DNA from: CAJFUR01 sp904420575
GTDB taxonomy: Bacteria > Actinomycetota > Coriobacteriia > Coriobacteriales > Eggerthellaceae
Assembly (NCBI GenBank): GCA_965119745.1
Contig: OZ221973.1
Span: forward strand, 3,100,001-3,164,000
Reading direction: 5' to 3'
Length of the DNA stretch: 64,000 bases
The position numbers and the translations under genes were made by a program. A model generated the notes under the pieces. It searched no databases. It was not told the DNA's origin and worked only from the letters and a program-made list of their open reading frames with translations. Within the stretch, counting starts at the first letter, position 1; each line of letters starts with the position of its first letter. Shown piece by piece: positions 42,915 to 51,082 of this stretch.

Positions 42915-43669
42915 CACCCTATCGCCCCCTTCGCCATCGCCGCTGCGGCGAGGACGACCATCAGCGCCACCATCGCAGCGTCTGCCGACCCGAACCCGAC
43001 GACGCAACGGTTGGTGCGCTTCGCCGGCCCACCGAGACCGCGGGTGACGCTTGCCGCCGACAGCTCGTCGCCGATCTTGACCATGCTCGCTATCAACGGA
43101 ACAAGTCGGTACTCGACCATCGAGACGGGGCCGTTCTTCCAATTCACGCCGCGCAATTGCATGGCATCTCGTATGGAGCGGTACTCCTCGGCCACCGTGG
43201 GAAAGAAGCGGAAGATGACGGCAAACGGAATGACCACCTTCTCAGGAAGCCTCAATCGCGTGAAGGCCGCGACGAACTCGCTCACCTTCGTGCTCGCGAG
43301 CAGATAGTACGCGAACATCGTTCCGGGAAAGAACGAGAGGACCATAGATGTCAAGAACCTCAAAACCACGGCCGCCAGGCTCGTCGACCCCAGTGCCTCG
43401 AGCAGAAACGCCTCGTTTGCCACCTCGAGAGCGAAGGCTGCGAGGTACGCAACAGCAAACGCAACGGCTGCTCGCCGCATGCGGGCCAGAGAAAGAAGCG
43501 TCGTGAGCACTGCCGCCGTAGCGAACTTGATGGCGAACCCCGTCGGCGTGTATCCCGACGTCAGGAACGCCACGTTTGCGCACAGCAGCATCGCTATCTT
43601 GGTTCGGGGATCCAGCCAAAAGCCGCGGTCTTTCGCGGAAGGACTGGCTTGATGAACAACCGCTTCCAT
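42914..43669 (-). CDS. Cassette 1 ECF transmembrane component EcfT
   Basis: A 251-residue membrane protein with five or six helices and the two EcfT coupling motifs, DAMQLRG and ASVTRGLGG (Ala/Arg-Gly type), in the C-terminal cytoplasmic helices. The N-terminal LDPRTKIAML is typical of EcfT. It joins the S component to the ATPase. TGATG overlaps at both ends place it firmly between the S component and the ATPase in one operon. Confidence 0.9.
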   Translation of the reverse strand: MEAVVHQASPSAKDRGFWLDPRTKIAMLLCANVAFLTSGYTPTGFAIKFATAAVLTTLLSLARMRRAAVAFAVAYLAAFALEVANEAFLLEALGSTSLAAVVLRFLTSMVLSFFPGTMFAYYLLASTKVSEFVAAFTRLRLPEKVVIPFAVIFRFFPTVAEEYRSIRDAMQLRGVNWKNGPVSMVEYRLVPLIASMVKIGDELSAASVTRGLGGPAKRTNRCVVGFGSADAAMVALMVVLAAAAMAKGAIG

Positions 43670-44295
43670 CAGGCAATACCTGCCCGCTCGAAATGCTTGC
43701 GAAGAACCTTGGTGCCGATAGCCGCCCCAATGAGCGCGCAGACGATGATTCCCACGACGACGATGACGAGCATCCCTCCGGAGAGGTACGCCAGCGATTC
43801 GTTGACGAAAGCGTCGCCTTGGCTCGCACGATACGGCTCGAAATACGCCTGCCCCAGAATCCACATGGGAAGCATTGTCCCGATCACCCACAGCGAGAAC
43901 ACGCAGTGCGACGCCACCGAGCATTTCAGGCTCTTGTATCCTCCGGCCCGCAAGATGAGGTCGGCGATAAGCCCGCACACGATGCCGAAGCACAGGCCGA
44001 TCGGACCGTAGCCCATGAGGAACGAAATGAGGCCCAAAAGCGCCCCCATAATGGTGACCATGCCGAAAGAACGGACTTTGGTGTAGAAGAGCATCTGCGA
44101 TATGCCCGAAACGAGGGCAAGCGGCAGCGGGAACAGGAACGCCATGATCGGGATGAGCCCCGTCATCCCACAGGCGAAGAAGACGATGAAGTAGATGACG
44201 GTGAAAATTGCGCAGGTAACGAGGTCTCTCACCCCGATTCCGCGCTTCTGGTCGATCTGGCGCTTCTTCGCGTCCGGCGTCTTGGTCTGGTTCAT
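43669..44295 (-). CDS. Cassette 1 MptD-family ECF substrate-binding component
   Basis: A 208-residue integral membrane protein with about six helices and the MptD/Trep_Strep S-component pattern: IFTVIYFIVFFACGMTGLIP, FYTKVRSFGMVTIMGALLG and a C-terminal KVLRKHFERAGIA. The cargo of this S-component family is not established; haem has been reported for a similar ECF system in Streptococcus pyogenes. The ATG at 44295 has GGAAGG. It follows the ABC pair by 103 bp on the same strand. Confidence 0.85.
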   Translation of the reverse strand: MNQTKTPDAKKRQIDQKRGIGVRDLVTCAIFTVIYFIVFFACGMTGLIPIMAFLFPLPLALVSGISQMLFYTKVRSFGMVTIMGALLGLISFLMGYGPIGLCFGIVCGLIADLILRAGGYKSLKCSVASHCVFSLWVIGTMLPMWILGQAYFEPYRASQGDAFVNESLAYLSGGMLVIVVVGIIVCALIGAAIGTKVLRKHFERAGIA

Positions 44296-44398
44296 GCTTC
44301 CTTCCTTTCCGGAGGGCCTCTCCTTAAGCGGCCAGGCTCTCGCATGTCGTATCTTCAGGGCTCGTCGCCCCGTTTTCCCTTTCGAAACTCCTTGAGGG

Positions 44399-46147
44399 TT
44401 ACAGCCTCCACCCGATCGCCTGGGATCTGCCCTCGACAAAGCGGCGGTACAGCCCACCCTCCCTCATAAGCTCATCGTGAGTGCCGCGTTGGACGATCTC
44501 GCCCTCGTTCATCACGATGATCTGATCAGCATTTCGCACGGTCTTGAGGCGATGGGCGATCATCACGACGGTCTTCTCTGACGTGAGTTCCTCTATGGCC
44601 GCCTGGAGTTCTTGCTCGTTTTCCGGGTCGACACTCGCGGTCGCCTCGTCGAGGAGGACCACGGACGCATCCTTCAAGAGGGCGCGGGCGATCGAGATGC
44701 GCTGCTTCTCGCCTCCGGAGACGGTCGCGCCGCCCTCCCCGAGCACGGTGTCATAGCCTTGCGGCAGCTGCTCGATGAACTCATGGCACCGAGCCCGTCG
44801 AGCTGCCTCGACGACTTCGTCGTGAGTGGCGCCGGGCTTGCCGAACCGGATGTTGTTCTCAACCGTGTCGTTGAAGAGATAGACGTCTTGGAACACCATC
44901 GAGAATCGCTCCATGAGGGAGTCAAGCTTCCACTCGCGCACATCGACGCCGCCAACCGTCACGCAACCCGAGTCCACGTCCCAGAAGCGCGCCATGAGAT
45001 TCACGAGCGTCGTCTTTCCCGATCCGGAAGGGCCCACGATCGCGCAGCTCGTGCACGCGGGGATCGAAAGCAAGACGTCCTTGATTGCAGGTCGCACGGA
45101 TGCGTTCCCCGATGAGGGGTACGAGAACGTCACGTGTTCCATGCGGATTGCGGCGTCAGGGACAGACTCGACCGTTCCCAGCTCGTCCATCCTCGGAGCG
45201 TCGTCGACCTCGAGCACGCGGTCGATCGAGGCGTCGATCATCGGCAGCATGAACGCAAGCGAACTCGCCTGCTCGATCTGGCTGTAGACGGAAAAACCGC
45301 CGACGAGCATGAGCAGGCACTCGAAAAGCTCCATCTCGCCGGTGAGGTACAGCCAGCACGACAGCGCCACCGCAACGACGCCGAACAGGCGAAGCACGCA
45401 CTGTTGGGCGACGGTGTAGGGGGTGCCCTTGCTCTCGAGGAAGAAGTTCTGGCGTTCGGTCTCGTCGATGGTCCGCTCGAGGGATGTCGCCTGCGAACCA
45501 CCGAGGTTGAAGGATTTGACGATCCCCATGCCCTGGATGTACTCGAGGACGCCGTCGACGAGTCGCATCTGCGCCGCAAGGCGGTCGGGGGAATAGCGCC
45601 GCGATACGACGATCATCCGCGAGTTCACCAGAAGCATGCAGGCGATGCCAGCGAGGAACACGAACCCGACGCGCCAATCGACGATCGCGAGCGCAAGAGA
45701 ACAGACGACGGCATGGATCGTCCCCGTGAGGATGCGCACGATGATGGCGGTCGACATCGACTCGAGGTCGTCCATGACCGACGTGCATACGGCGGCAAGG
45801 TTACCCAGGCTATGCGCGTTGAAGAACCCCATCGGCATGTACTTCACCCGGTCGCCTATGGAGATGCGCTTGTCGTCGAGCATGAGGTAGGAGGCCTGCA
45901 TCTCGAGTTTGTGGCTGAAGTAATGGAGGACGATCTGCGCCACAACCGAAGCCGCCATGATCGCGAACGCTATCAGGGCGGTAGAAGCCGCAAGCGATCC
46001 CCCCACCATGTCGCGCAGGACGATGAACAGCGGGACGAACTCGGCAGCTACCGCCATGCTCTGCAGAAACTCCAGGAGGATGGCGAGATACCATTTCCCT
46101 TTCTGTCTCCCTGCGAAACGGAAGAACTTTGCGTAAATCTCACGCAC
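44399..46147 (-). CDS. Cassette 1 exporter-fold ABC half-transporter B
   Basis: A 582-residue fusion of a six-helix membrane domain (about residues 15-310) and an ATPase domain (GPSGSGKTT, VSGGEKQRIS, VVLLDEATASVDPEN, His switch in MIAHRLKTV). It starts at GTG 46147 with AAGGAGG and overlaps the upstream ABC gene by eight bases. The pair should form a heterodimer. Sequence style matches YbtPQ/IrtAB proteins, which have an exporter fold but import metallophores; direction of transport here is unproven. Confidence 0.88.
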   Translation of the reverse strand: MREIYAKFFRFAGRQKGKWYLAILLEFLQSMAVAAEFVPLFIVLRDMVGGSLAASTALIAFAIMAASVVAQIVLHYFSHKLEMQASYLMLDDKRISIGDRVKYMPMGFFNAHSLGNLAAVCTSVMDDLESMSTAIIVRILTGTIHAVVCSLALAIVDWRVGFVFLAGIACMLLVNSRMIVVSRRYSPDRLAAQMRLVDGVLEYIQGMGIVKSFNLGGSQATSLERTIDETERQNFFLESKGTPYTVAQQCVLRLFGVVAVALSCWLYLTGEMELFECLLMLVGGFSVYSQIEQASSLAFMLPMIDASIDRVLEVDDAPRMDELGTVESVPDAAIRMEHVTFSYPSSGNASVRPAIKDVLLSIPACTSCAIVGPSGSGKTTLVNLMARFWDVDSGCVTVGGVDVREWKLDSLMERFSMVFQDVYLFNDTVENNIRFGKPGATHDEVVEAARRARCHEFIEQLPQGYDTVLGEGGATVSGGEKQRISIARALLKDASVVLLDEATASVDPENEQELQAAIEELTSEKTVVMIAHRLKTVRNADQIIVMNEGEIVQRGTHDELMREGGLYRRFVEGRSQAIGWRL

Positions 46148-47942
46148 GGGAAGCACCTCCTTCGGCGGCGTCGCGCGAGACGATGTGCGCCGCCCACATG
46201 CCCGCATACAGCGGACACTCTTCGAGCAGCTGTTCATGCGGGGCGCAGGCGACGATGCGCCCCCCGTCGACGACGGCGATTTTGTCGGCTCCCACGATCG
46301 TCGAGAGCCTGTGGGCGACCACGACGAGGGTCTTTCCCTCCGTGAGCTTGCCGACCGCCTTTTGGATGACCGCCTCGTTCTCCGGGTCGGCATAGGCAGT
46401 GGCCTCGTCGAGCACCACGATAGGGGCGTCTTTCATCATCGCGCGGGCGAGGGCGATTCTTTGGCGTTCTCCACCCGACAGGTGCCCGCCCGCCCCGCCG
46501 ACGACGGTGCCGTACCCCTGGGGAAGCCCTTCTATGAAGTCGTGGCAACCGCTTGCCTTCGCACAGGCGATCACCTCGTCGTCGCTCGCCCCCGGCCTGC
46601 CGGCCCTGATGTTGTCCATCACGGATTCGTCGAACAGGTAGTTGTCCTGCGAGACGAAGGCGACGAGGCGGGCCACCTGGGAAAGAGGCATTTCCCGGAC
46701 ATCGGTTCCCCCTATGAGGATCGATCCCGCCCCAACATCCCAAAGCGAGGCGATGAGCTTGGCTATCGTCGACTTTCCGGAACCCGAAGGCCCGACAAGC
46801 GCCACGGTAGACTCTTGCTCGATGGAAAGGCTCACGTCCTTGAGCACGGGCGCGCCGCCGTACGAGAACCCGACGTTGCGAAGCTCGATTCCAAAGCCTT
46901 CCACGAGCGCGGGCTCGTTGGGACGATTCAGCTCTGGCTGGTCGAGAACCTCGCCGATCTCGTTCATGATGGTGGCGATTTTGGCGATATCGTCCGTGAA
47001 CATGATCGCCGCAAAAAGCGGCCCCATGATTCCGAGCGAGAGCATGGCGACGGTGATGAAGGAGGGCACCGTGAGCGACCCATCCAGAACAAGCAGGCAC
47101 CCGACCGGGAGCACGCCGATGAGCACCGCCGGCCACACGCTCATCATGATCGCGGTCCACGGCAGCATCGTCCGGCTCCAGTCCATCATGAGGCCAGAGT
47201 TCGCCTTGACCGAATCGGTGAACTTCTTGTAAGACGCGGCGCCCTGGCCGAACGCCTTGATGACCTCGATGCCGCCGATGTATTCGACGATGGTGGCGCC
47301 CATGTGGCCCTTCGCGGCGACGACACGCCCGTATTTCTCCGCGTAGTCCCGCATCTCGATCGCGTAGCACCCAAGCCCCACGGGGATGGTAACGAGCGAG
47401 ACGAGCGCCATGCGCCAATCTATCGCAAATTCGACCGCGATGATGGCCAGGGGAACGATCACGTTGGCAGACACCTCGGGCACCACGTGGGCGAGCGGAA
47501 CTTCCAGCTGCTCAGTTCGCTCCACGAACGGGGCCTTGAGCTTCCCGGACGGGGTTTCCAGCACGTATCCGAGCGGCATGCGATCGAGCTTCTTTGCCAA
47601 GGCGCGTCGTATCTCCGAGAGAACCGCGAACGTGGCTCGATGGGAAACGACCGTGGATTTGCTCATGAGCCAGGCCTTCGCCACCTGGCCGACAGCGGCT
47701 ATCGCACACCAGCCGAGGTAGACGGCAAAGTCCCGCACGCCTCCGACGAGGGCCGTCGCCATGGCGGCAGTGGCGGCATATGGTGCGAACCCGCACGCGA
47801 CACCAGCGATGGCGAGGACGACCGAAAGTGCGTATCGCCCCTTGTGCGGAGCGGCAAACCCCCATAGTCGCGCAAACGGGCCCGTTTGCGCGACCTCGGA
47901 TTCGCGCTTCGGGCCGAATGAGGCTTCCCTTTCTTTCATCAT
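46140..47942 (-). CDS. Cassette 1 exporter-fold ABC half-transporter A
   Basis: A 600-residue half-transporter: a six-helix domain (about residues 20-330) with DRMPLGYVLETPSGKLKAPF in the first intracellular loop, then an ATPase with GPSGSGKST, LSGGERQRIA and IVVLDEATAYADPENE. The DEATAYADPEN D-loop (Ala-Asp in place of Val/Leu-Asp) is a mark of the siderophore-type YbtQ/IrtA group. The double ATG at 47942/47939 follows GGAAGGATA. A terminator-like hairpin lies immediately upstream. Its partner is encoded by the overlapping next gene. Confidence 0.88.
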   Translation of the reverse strand: MMKEREASFGPKRESEVAQTGPFARLWGFAAPHKGRYALSVVLAIAGVACGFAPYAATAAMATALVGGVRDFAVYLGWCAIAAVGQVAKAWLMSKSTVVSHRATFAVLSEIRRALAKKLDRMPLGYVLETPSGKLKAPFVERTEQLEVPLAHVVPEVSANVIVPLAIIAVEFAIDWRMALVSLVTIPVGLGCYAIEMRDYAEKYGRVVAAKGHMGATIVEYIGGIEVIKAFGQGAASYKKFTDSVKANSGLMMDWSRTMLPWTAIMMSVWPAVLIGVLPVGCLLVLDGSLTVPSFITVAMLSLGIMGPLFAAIMFTDDIAKIATIMNEIGEVLDQPELNRPNEPALVEGFGIELRNVGFSYGGAPVLKDVSLSIEQESTVALVGPSGSGKSTIAKLIASLWDVGAGSILIGGTDVREMPLSQVARLVAFVSQDNYLFDESVMDNIRAGRPGASDDEVIACAKASGCHDFIEGLPQGYGTVVGGAGGHLSGGERQRIALARAMMKDAPIVVLDEATAYADPENEAVIQKAVGKLTEGKTLVVVAHRLSTIVGADKIAVVDGGRIVACAPHEQLLEECPLYAGMWAAHIVSRDAAEGGASRA

Positions 47943-47962
47943 TATCCTTCCAAGAACAAAAC

Positions 47963-48008
47963 GAGCCAGCCGACCTGCCCTTCGAGCGGAGGGCAGGTCG
48001 GCTGGCTC
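47963..48008 (-). terminator. Terminator/attenuator hairpin before cassette 1 ABC genes
   Basis: A perfect 19-bp stem (GAGCCAGCCGACCTGCCCT and its complement) with an eight-base loop is followed on the minus strand by GTTTTGTTCTT. It sits between the KTR gene stop and the ribosome site of the first ABC gene, so it would end or attenuate transcripts coming from tetR. Confidence 0.8.
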
Positions 48009-48045
48009 TGGATCTGGGTCTCTGGCTCTGCGATCTGGCGAGCGG

Positions 48046-48246
48046 CTACGCACTCGCTCTTTTGATGGCGCTTCGAGGCTTCCGGACGTCCTGGGCGCTT
48101 TCCCAATTCACGACTGTCTCGTGATGGCATTTCGGGCAAAAGAGGGGAAAGTTCTCGAGCACTGTATCAGTTCGGACCTTGGTGCGCGTCTTGCACCCAC
48201 ACACGGGACAGCGCACCCAGCCCTGCAAGTCAACGGCGCATTTCAC
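48046..48246 (-). CDS. Cysteine-rich KTR domain protein
   Basis: A 66-residue zinc-ribbon-like protein: WVRCPVCGCKTRTKVRTDT, then NFPLFCPKCHHETVVNW, the KTR domain with four cysteines in two CPxC knuckles and the Lys-Thr-Arg motif. Such proteins often accompany conjugative elements and TetR-regulated transporters in Firmicutes; their role is unknown. It starts at GTG 48246 inside the tetR 3' end (17-base overlap) after GAGGGGGG, so it is coupled to the regulator. It suggests that cassette 1 arrived by transfer. Confidence 0.8.
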   Translation of the reverse strand: MKCAVDLQGWVRCPVCGCKTRTKVRTDTVLENFPLFCPKCHHETVVNWESAQDVRKPRSAIKRASA

Positions 48247-48958
48247 GACGGCCCCCCTCGCGCTTGACGAGCTCCTTCGCTTCAGGAGAGGCGGGGGTGT
48301 CCGATGCGGATACCCGGAGTCGGCCGCCCTCTTCGTCGCGGTCCGGGTGGAAAATAGTCGACCATCCGGCTCGGTAGAAGCGGCATAGGCGGTAGACATA
48401 ATGCTTGGCGGCCTCGCGGTCCATGCCATGGCGCACGATTTCGAAAATGCCGGTGAAGCAGGCCGTGTTTATCATGTGCATGATTTCGGGGGTCAGGCGC
48501 CCGGTTTCGACCGCATCGTTCCCAACCGCTTCTATGTAACGGTAGGTCGTCTCCGTGTCGAGTTCGACGAGGCGGTCCATGAGCGAAGAGTAGAGCGATT
48601 CCTCGCCGCTGCAGACAAGGATCTCGAAATCCTTGAAATGGTCGTAGATGTAGTCGATCATTTTGGCGATGCCGTCGTCGGCGAATGAATGCATGCGGAT
48701 TTCCTGCTCGTCGGCCGGGATCCGACCGAATTCCCCGAATGTGGATGCCAGGCACTCAATGAGGCCGTCGGCTGCTGGTTTGACGACGGCTGCGTACAGG
48801 TCGGCTTTATCTGCATAGCGGATGTATATCGCGCCTTTGCTCGACCCGGCGCGATCGGCGATGGACCTCAATGAAGCGCCATCGTAGCCTTTCTCGAGGA
48901 ATTCGACACGCGCCGACTCGATGAGACGCTCGGTCACCCCCTCTTCCCTTCTCGCCAT
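48230..48958 (-). CDS. TetR-family regulator of cassette 1
   Basis: A 242-residue regulator. The helix-turn-helix is LRSIADRAGSSKGAIYIRYADKADLY (cited as LRSIADRAGSSKG and AIYIRYADKADLY), residues about 25-55; a helical ligand domain and a charged C-terminal tail follow. The ATG at 48958 is preferred to an upstream TTG; GGAG lies nine bases before it. A palindrome CCAATGGTTT-C-AAACCTATGG sits about 20-40 bases upstream of the start codon. It leads the cassette KTR - ABC - ABC - S - T - A and should regulate it. Confidence 0.88.
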   Translation of the reverse strand: MARREEGVTERLIESARVEFLEKGYDGASLRSIADRAGSSKGAIYIRYADKADLYAAVVKPAADGLIECLASTFGEFGRIPADEQEIRMHSFADDGIAKMIDYIYDHFKDFEILVCSGEESLYSSLMDRLVELDTETTYRYIEAVGNDAVETGRLTPEIMHMINTACFTGIFEIVRHGMDREAAKHYVYRLCRFYRAGWSTIFHPDRDEEGGRLRVSASDTPASPEAKELVKREGGRREMRR

Positions 48959-48976
48959 CGTATACTCCAATCAAAA

Positions 48977-48997
48977 CCAATGGTTTCAAACCTATGG
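48977..48997. promoter_or_regulatory. TetR operator-like palindrome
   Basis: CCAATGGTTT-C-AAACCTATGG: ten-base arms matching at eight positions around a central base, just upstream of the tetR start. The form and place suit autorepression. Confidence 0.65.
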
Positions 48998-49074
48998 TCT
49001 GAATGATAAGCCATGGCTAACTTTTGTCAACATCTTTTTCGCGACGAAAGGGAGGCAAGGCAACGAATGTCCAT

Positions 49075-49317
49075 GAGGCTGTGCGGCGCGCATTGCTCAT
49101 CGAGAGGTGGCAGACAAACGTTGCCAGTCCCTCCTGCGCGAGCCGCACGTCACAGCCAGCCACCTCGGCGAGACCCCTGCTCGCCAGGTTGCCGAGCGCC
49201 TTGGTGGTGCCCGGGCTTGAAGAAGCCCGAGCGCTCGGCGATGTCGGCGTTGCGGCAGCATCCGCGCTCGGCGCGGATGACGAGGATCGCCTCGAGGTAG
49301 CCTTCGGACGAATCATG
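49075..49317 (-). pseudogene. Decayed dtxR/mntR-like regulator gene of cassette 2
   Basis: Two frames together match the N-terminal half of the intact regulator at 57254-57685. SSEGYLEAILVIRAERGCCRN matches the first helix (21 residues, shown here as SSEGYLEAILVIR and AERGCCRN). After a one-base shift near 49210-49215 the other frame gives TTKALGNLASRGLAEVAGCDVRL (TTKALGNLASRG, AEVAGCDVRL). The recognition helix is damaged and the metal-binding half is lost. It overlaps the end of the upstream ABC gene exactly as the intact copy does in cassette 3. Confidence 0.85.
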
Positions 49318-51082
49318 CCTTGCCGTAAAAGGACCCTCCAAGCCGCCAGCCAGCCGCCTCGCGGCGCAACTCGATGAAGCGGCGGTAGATCCCCTGCTCG
49401 CGCATGAGTTCCTCATGGGTGCCGCGCTGAACGATCCTCCCGCTGTCCAAGACGAGTATCTGGTCGGCGTCGCGCACCGTGTTCAGCCGATGGGCTATGG
49501 TGACGAGCGTCTTGCCGCGCGCAAGCTCCGCGATGGCCGCCATGAGAAGGTGCTCGTTCTCCGGGTCGACCGAGCTCGTCGCCTCATCGAGGATGACGAT
49601 GGGGGCGTCCTTCATGATGGCACGCGCGATGGACACGCGCTGGCGCTCTCCGCCGGAAAGGCTCGCCCCTCCTTCCTCGAGAACGGTGTCGTAGCCCTGC
49701 GGCAGCCCCATGATGAAGTCGTGGCAGCGCGCCCGCTTCGCCGCGGCCACCACCTCCCCGTGCGAGGCTTCCGGCCTTCCGAACCGGATGTTGTTCTCCA
49801 CGGTGTCGTTGAACAGGTACACGTTCTGGAAGACCATCGAGATGCGGGAGAGCAGGCTCTCGGCCGTTCCCTCGCGCACGTCGACCCCTCCGAGCGCGAC
49901 ACGCCCTGCGTCGACGTCCCAGAAGCGTGCGAGCAGATTCACGAGCGTGGTTTTGCCCGACCCGCTCGGGCCGACAAGCGCGCAGGTCGCGCCCTCGGGA
50001 ATGGAAAGCGTCACGCCGTCGATCACGCGACGGACTCCGTCGTAGGAGAACGACACGTCCTCCATCGCGAGGTCGAACCCGACGGGTGCGAGCGGCGCGT
50101 CCATCGTGTCCTGCTTCGGCACCGCGCACACCTCGTCGACGCGGTCGAGCTCCCCCTCGATCTTCTTGGTAAGGAAGGCGCCGTTGTTCGCACTGATGAG
50201 CTCGCCGTAGATCATGAAGGCGGCGACAAGGAGCGTGAGCGCCCAGGAAAGAGGAAGCGCGCCTGTCAGGTACAGCGCGCACGAGGCGAACAGCACTCCG
50301 CAGCTGGCGAGGTTGAACACGAGCGCGTAAAGCTTCAATATGCCCTGGGCGGCCTGCTCCTGATCGAAGTCGGCCTTCCTCTTGCGCTCGAAGGAGGCCT
50401 TCGCCTTCGCCTTCGCCAGCGCCTCGTCGGGCGAGGCGAACGTACGCAGCACCGCCATCCCGCGGGCATACTCGATCACCGCATCCGTCATGTCCTCCTG
50501 AGCCGCCGTCACCTCGCGGGTGACCGAAGACGAACGCCGTCGCAGCCACTCGAGGACGACGAGCCCGACCGCGATTCCCACGAATGTGATGGCCGCCACA
50601 GGCGGCGCGAACGCCAGGAAGAACAGGCTCATGGCGACGGCCATGGCGACGCCGCCCGACAGGCCCGTCATGCAGATGGTCATGAACTCCTCGAGTTGGT
50701 GGACGGTCGTGGTGAGCGTGGCCGTGATGGCGGAGAGCCGCTGCTCGGAGAAATATCCCATGGGCGCGCCCTTCAGCCGGTCGCCCACCCGCAGGCGCAG
50801 GTCGCGGAACACATGGAAGCCCTCCGCGTCCATCTTGATGTCGACGAGGTACTGGAACACGAACTGGCCCGCCACGCTCACGATGAGCATGCCGAGGCAC
50901 TGCAGGGCGACCTGGGCGTCCAGACGGTCGCGGTTCTCGAGCGCCCACCACACCGCTGCAAGCATGCCCGCCATGAAGAAGGCCTTGAGGACGTTGCAGG
51001 TCATCCCGACGACGAGGCTGCGCCGGGATGAGGCGGAGAAGCTTCCCGCCAGGTCGAGAATCCTTTTCATTATCGCCAGCAT
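49313..51082 (-). CDS. Cassette 2 exporter-fold ABC half-transporter B
   Basis: A 589-residue half-transporter with a six-helix domain (about residues 20-310) and an ATPase with GPSGSGKTT, LSGGERQRVS and IVILDEATSSVDPEN (canonical D-loop). Closest in plan to the half-transporter B proteins of the other two cassettes. The ATG at 51082 abuts the TAG of the preceding ABC gene, with AGGAGG upstream, so the two are coupled. Its end runs into the dtxR remnant. Confidence 0.88.
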   Translation of the reverse strand: MLAIMKRILDLAGSFSASSRRSLVVGMTCNVLKAFFMAGMLAAVWWALENRDRLDAQVALQCLGMLIVSVAGQFVFQYLVDIKMDAEGFHVFRDLRLRVGDRLKGAPMGYFSEQRLSAITATLTTTVHQLEEFMTICMTGLSGGVAMAVAMSLFFLAFAPPVAAITFVGIAVGLVVLEWLRRRSSSVTREVTAAQEDMTDAVIEYARGMAVLRTFASPDEALAKAKAKASFERKRKADFDQEQAAQGILKLYALVFNLASCGVLFASCALYLTGALPLSWALTLLVAAFMIYGELISANNGAFLTKKIEGELDRVDEVCAVPKQDTMDAPLAPVGFDLAMEDVSFSYDGVRRVIDGVTLSIPEGATCALVGPSGSGKTTLVNLLARFWDVDAGRVALGGVDVREGTAESLLSRISMVFQNVYLFNDTVENNIRFGRPEASHGEVVAAAKRARCHDFIMGLPQGYDTVLEEGGASLSGGERQRVSIARAIMKDAPIVILDEATSSVDPENEHLLMAAIAELARGKTLVTIAHRLNTVRDADQILVLDSGRIVQRGTHEELMREQGIYRRFIELRREAAGWRLGGSFYGKA

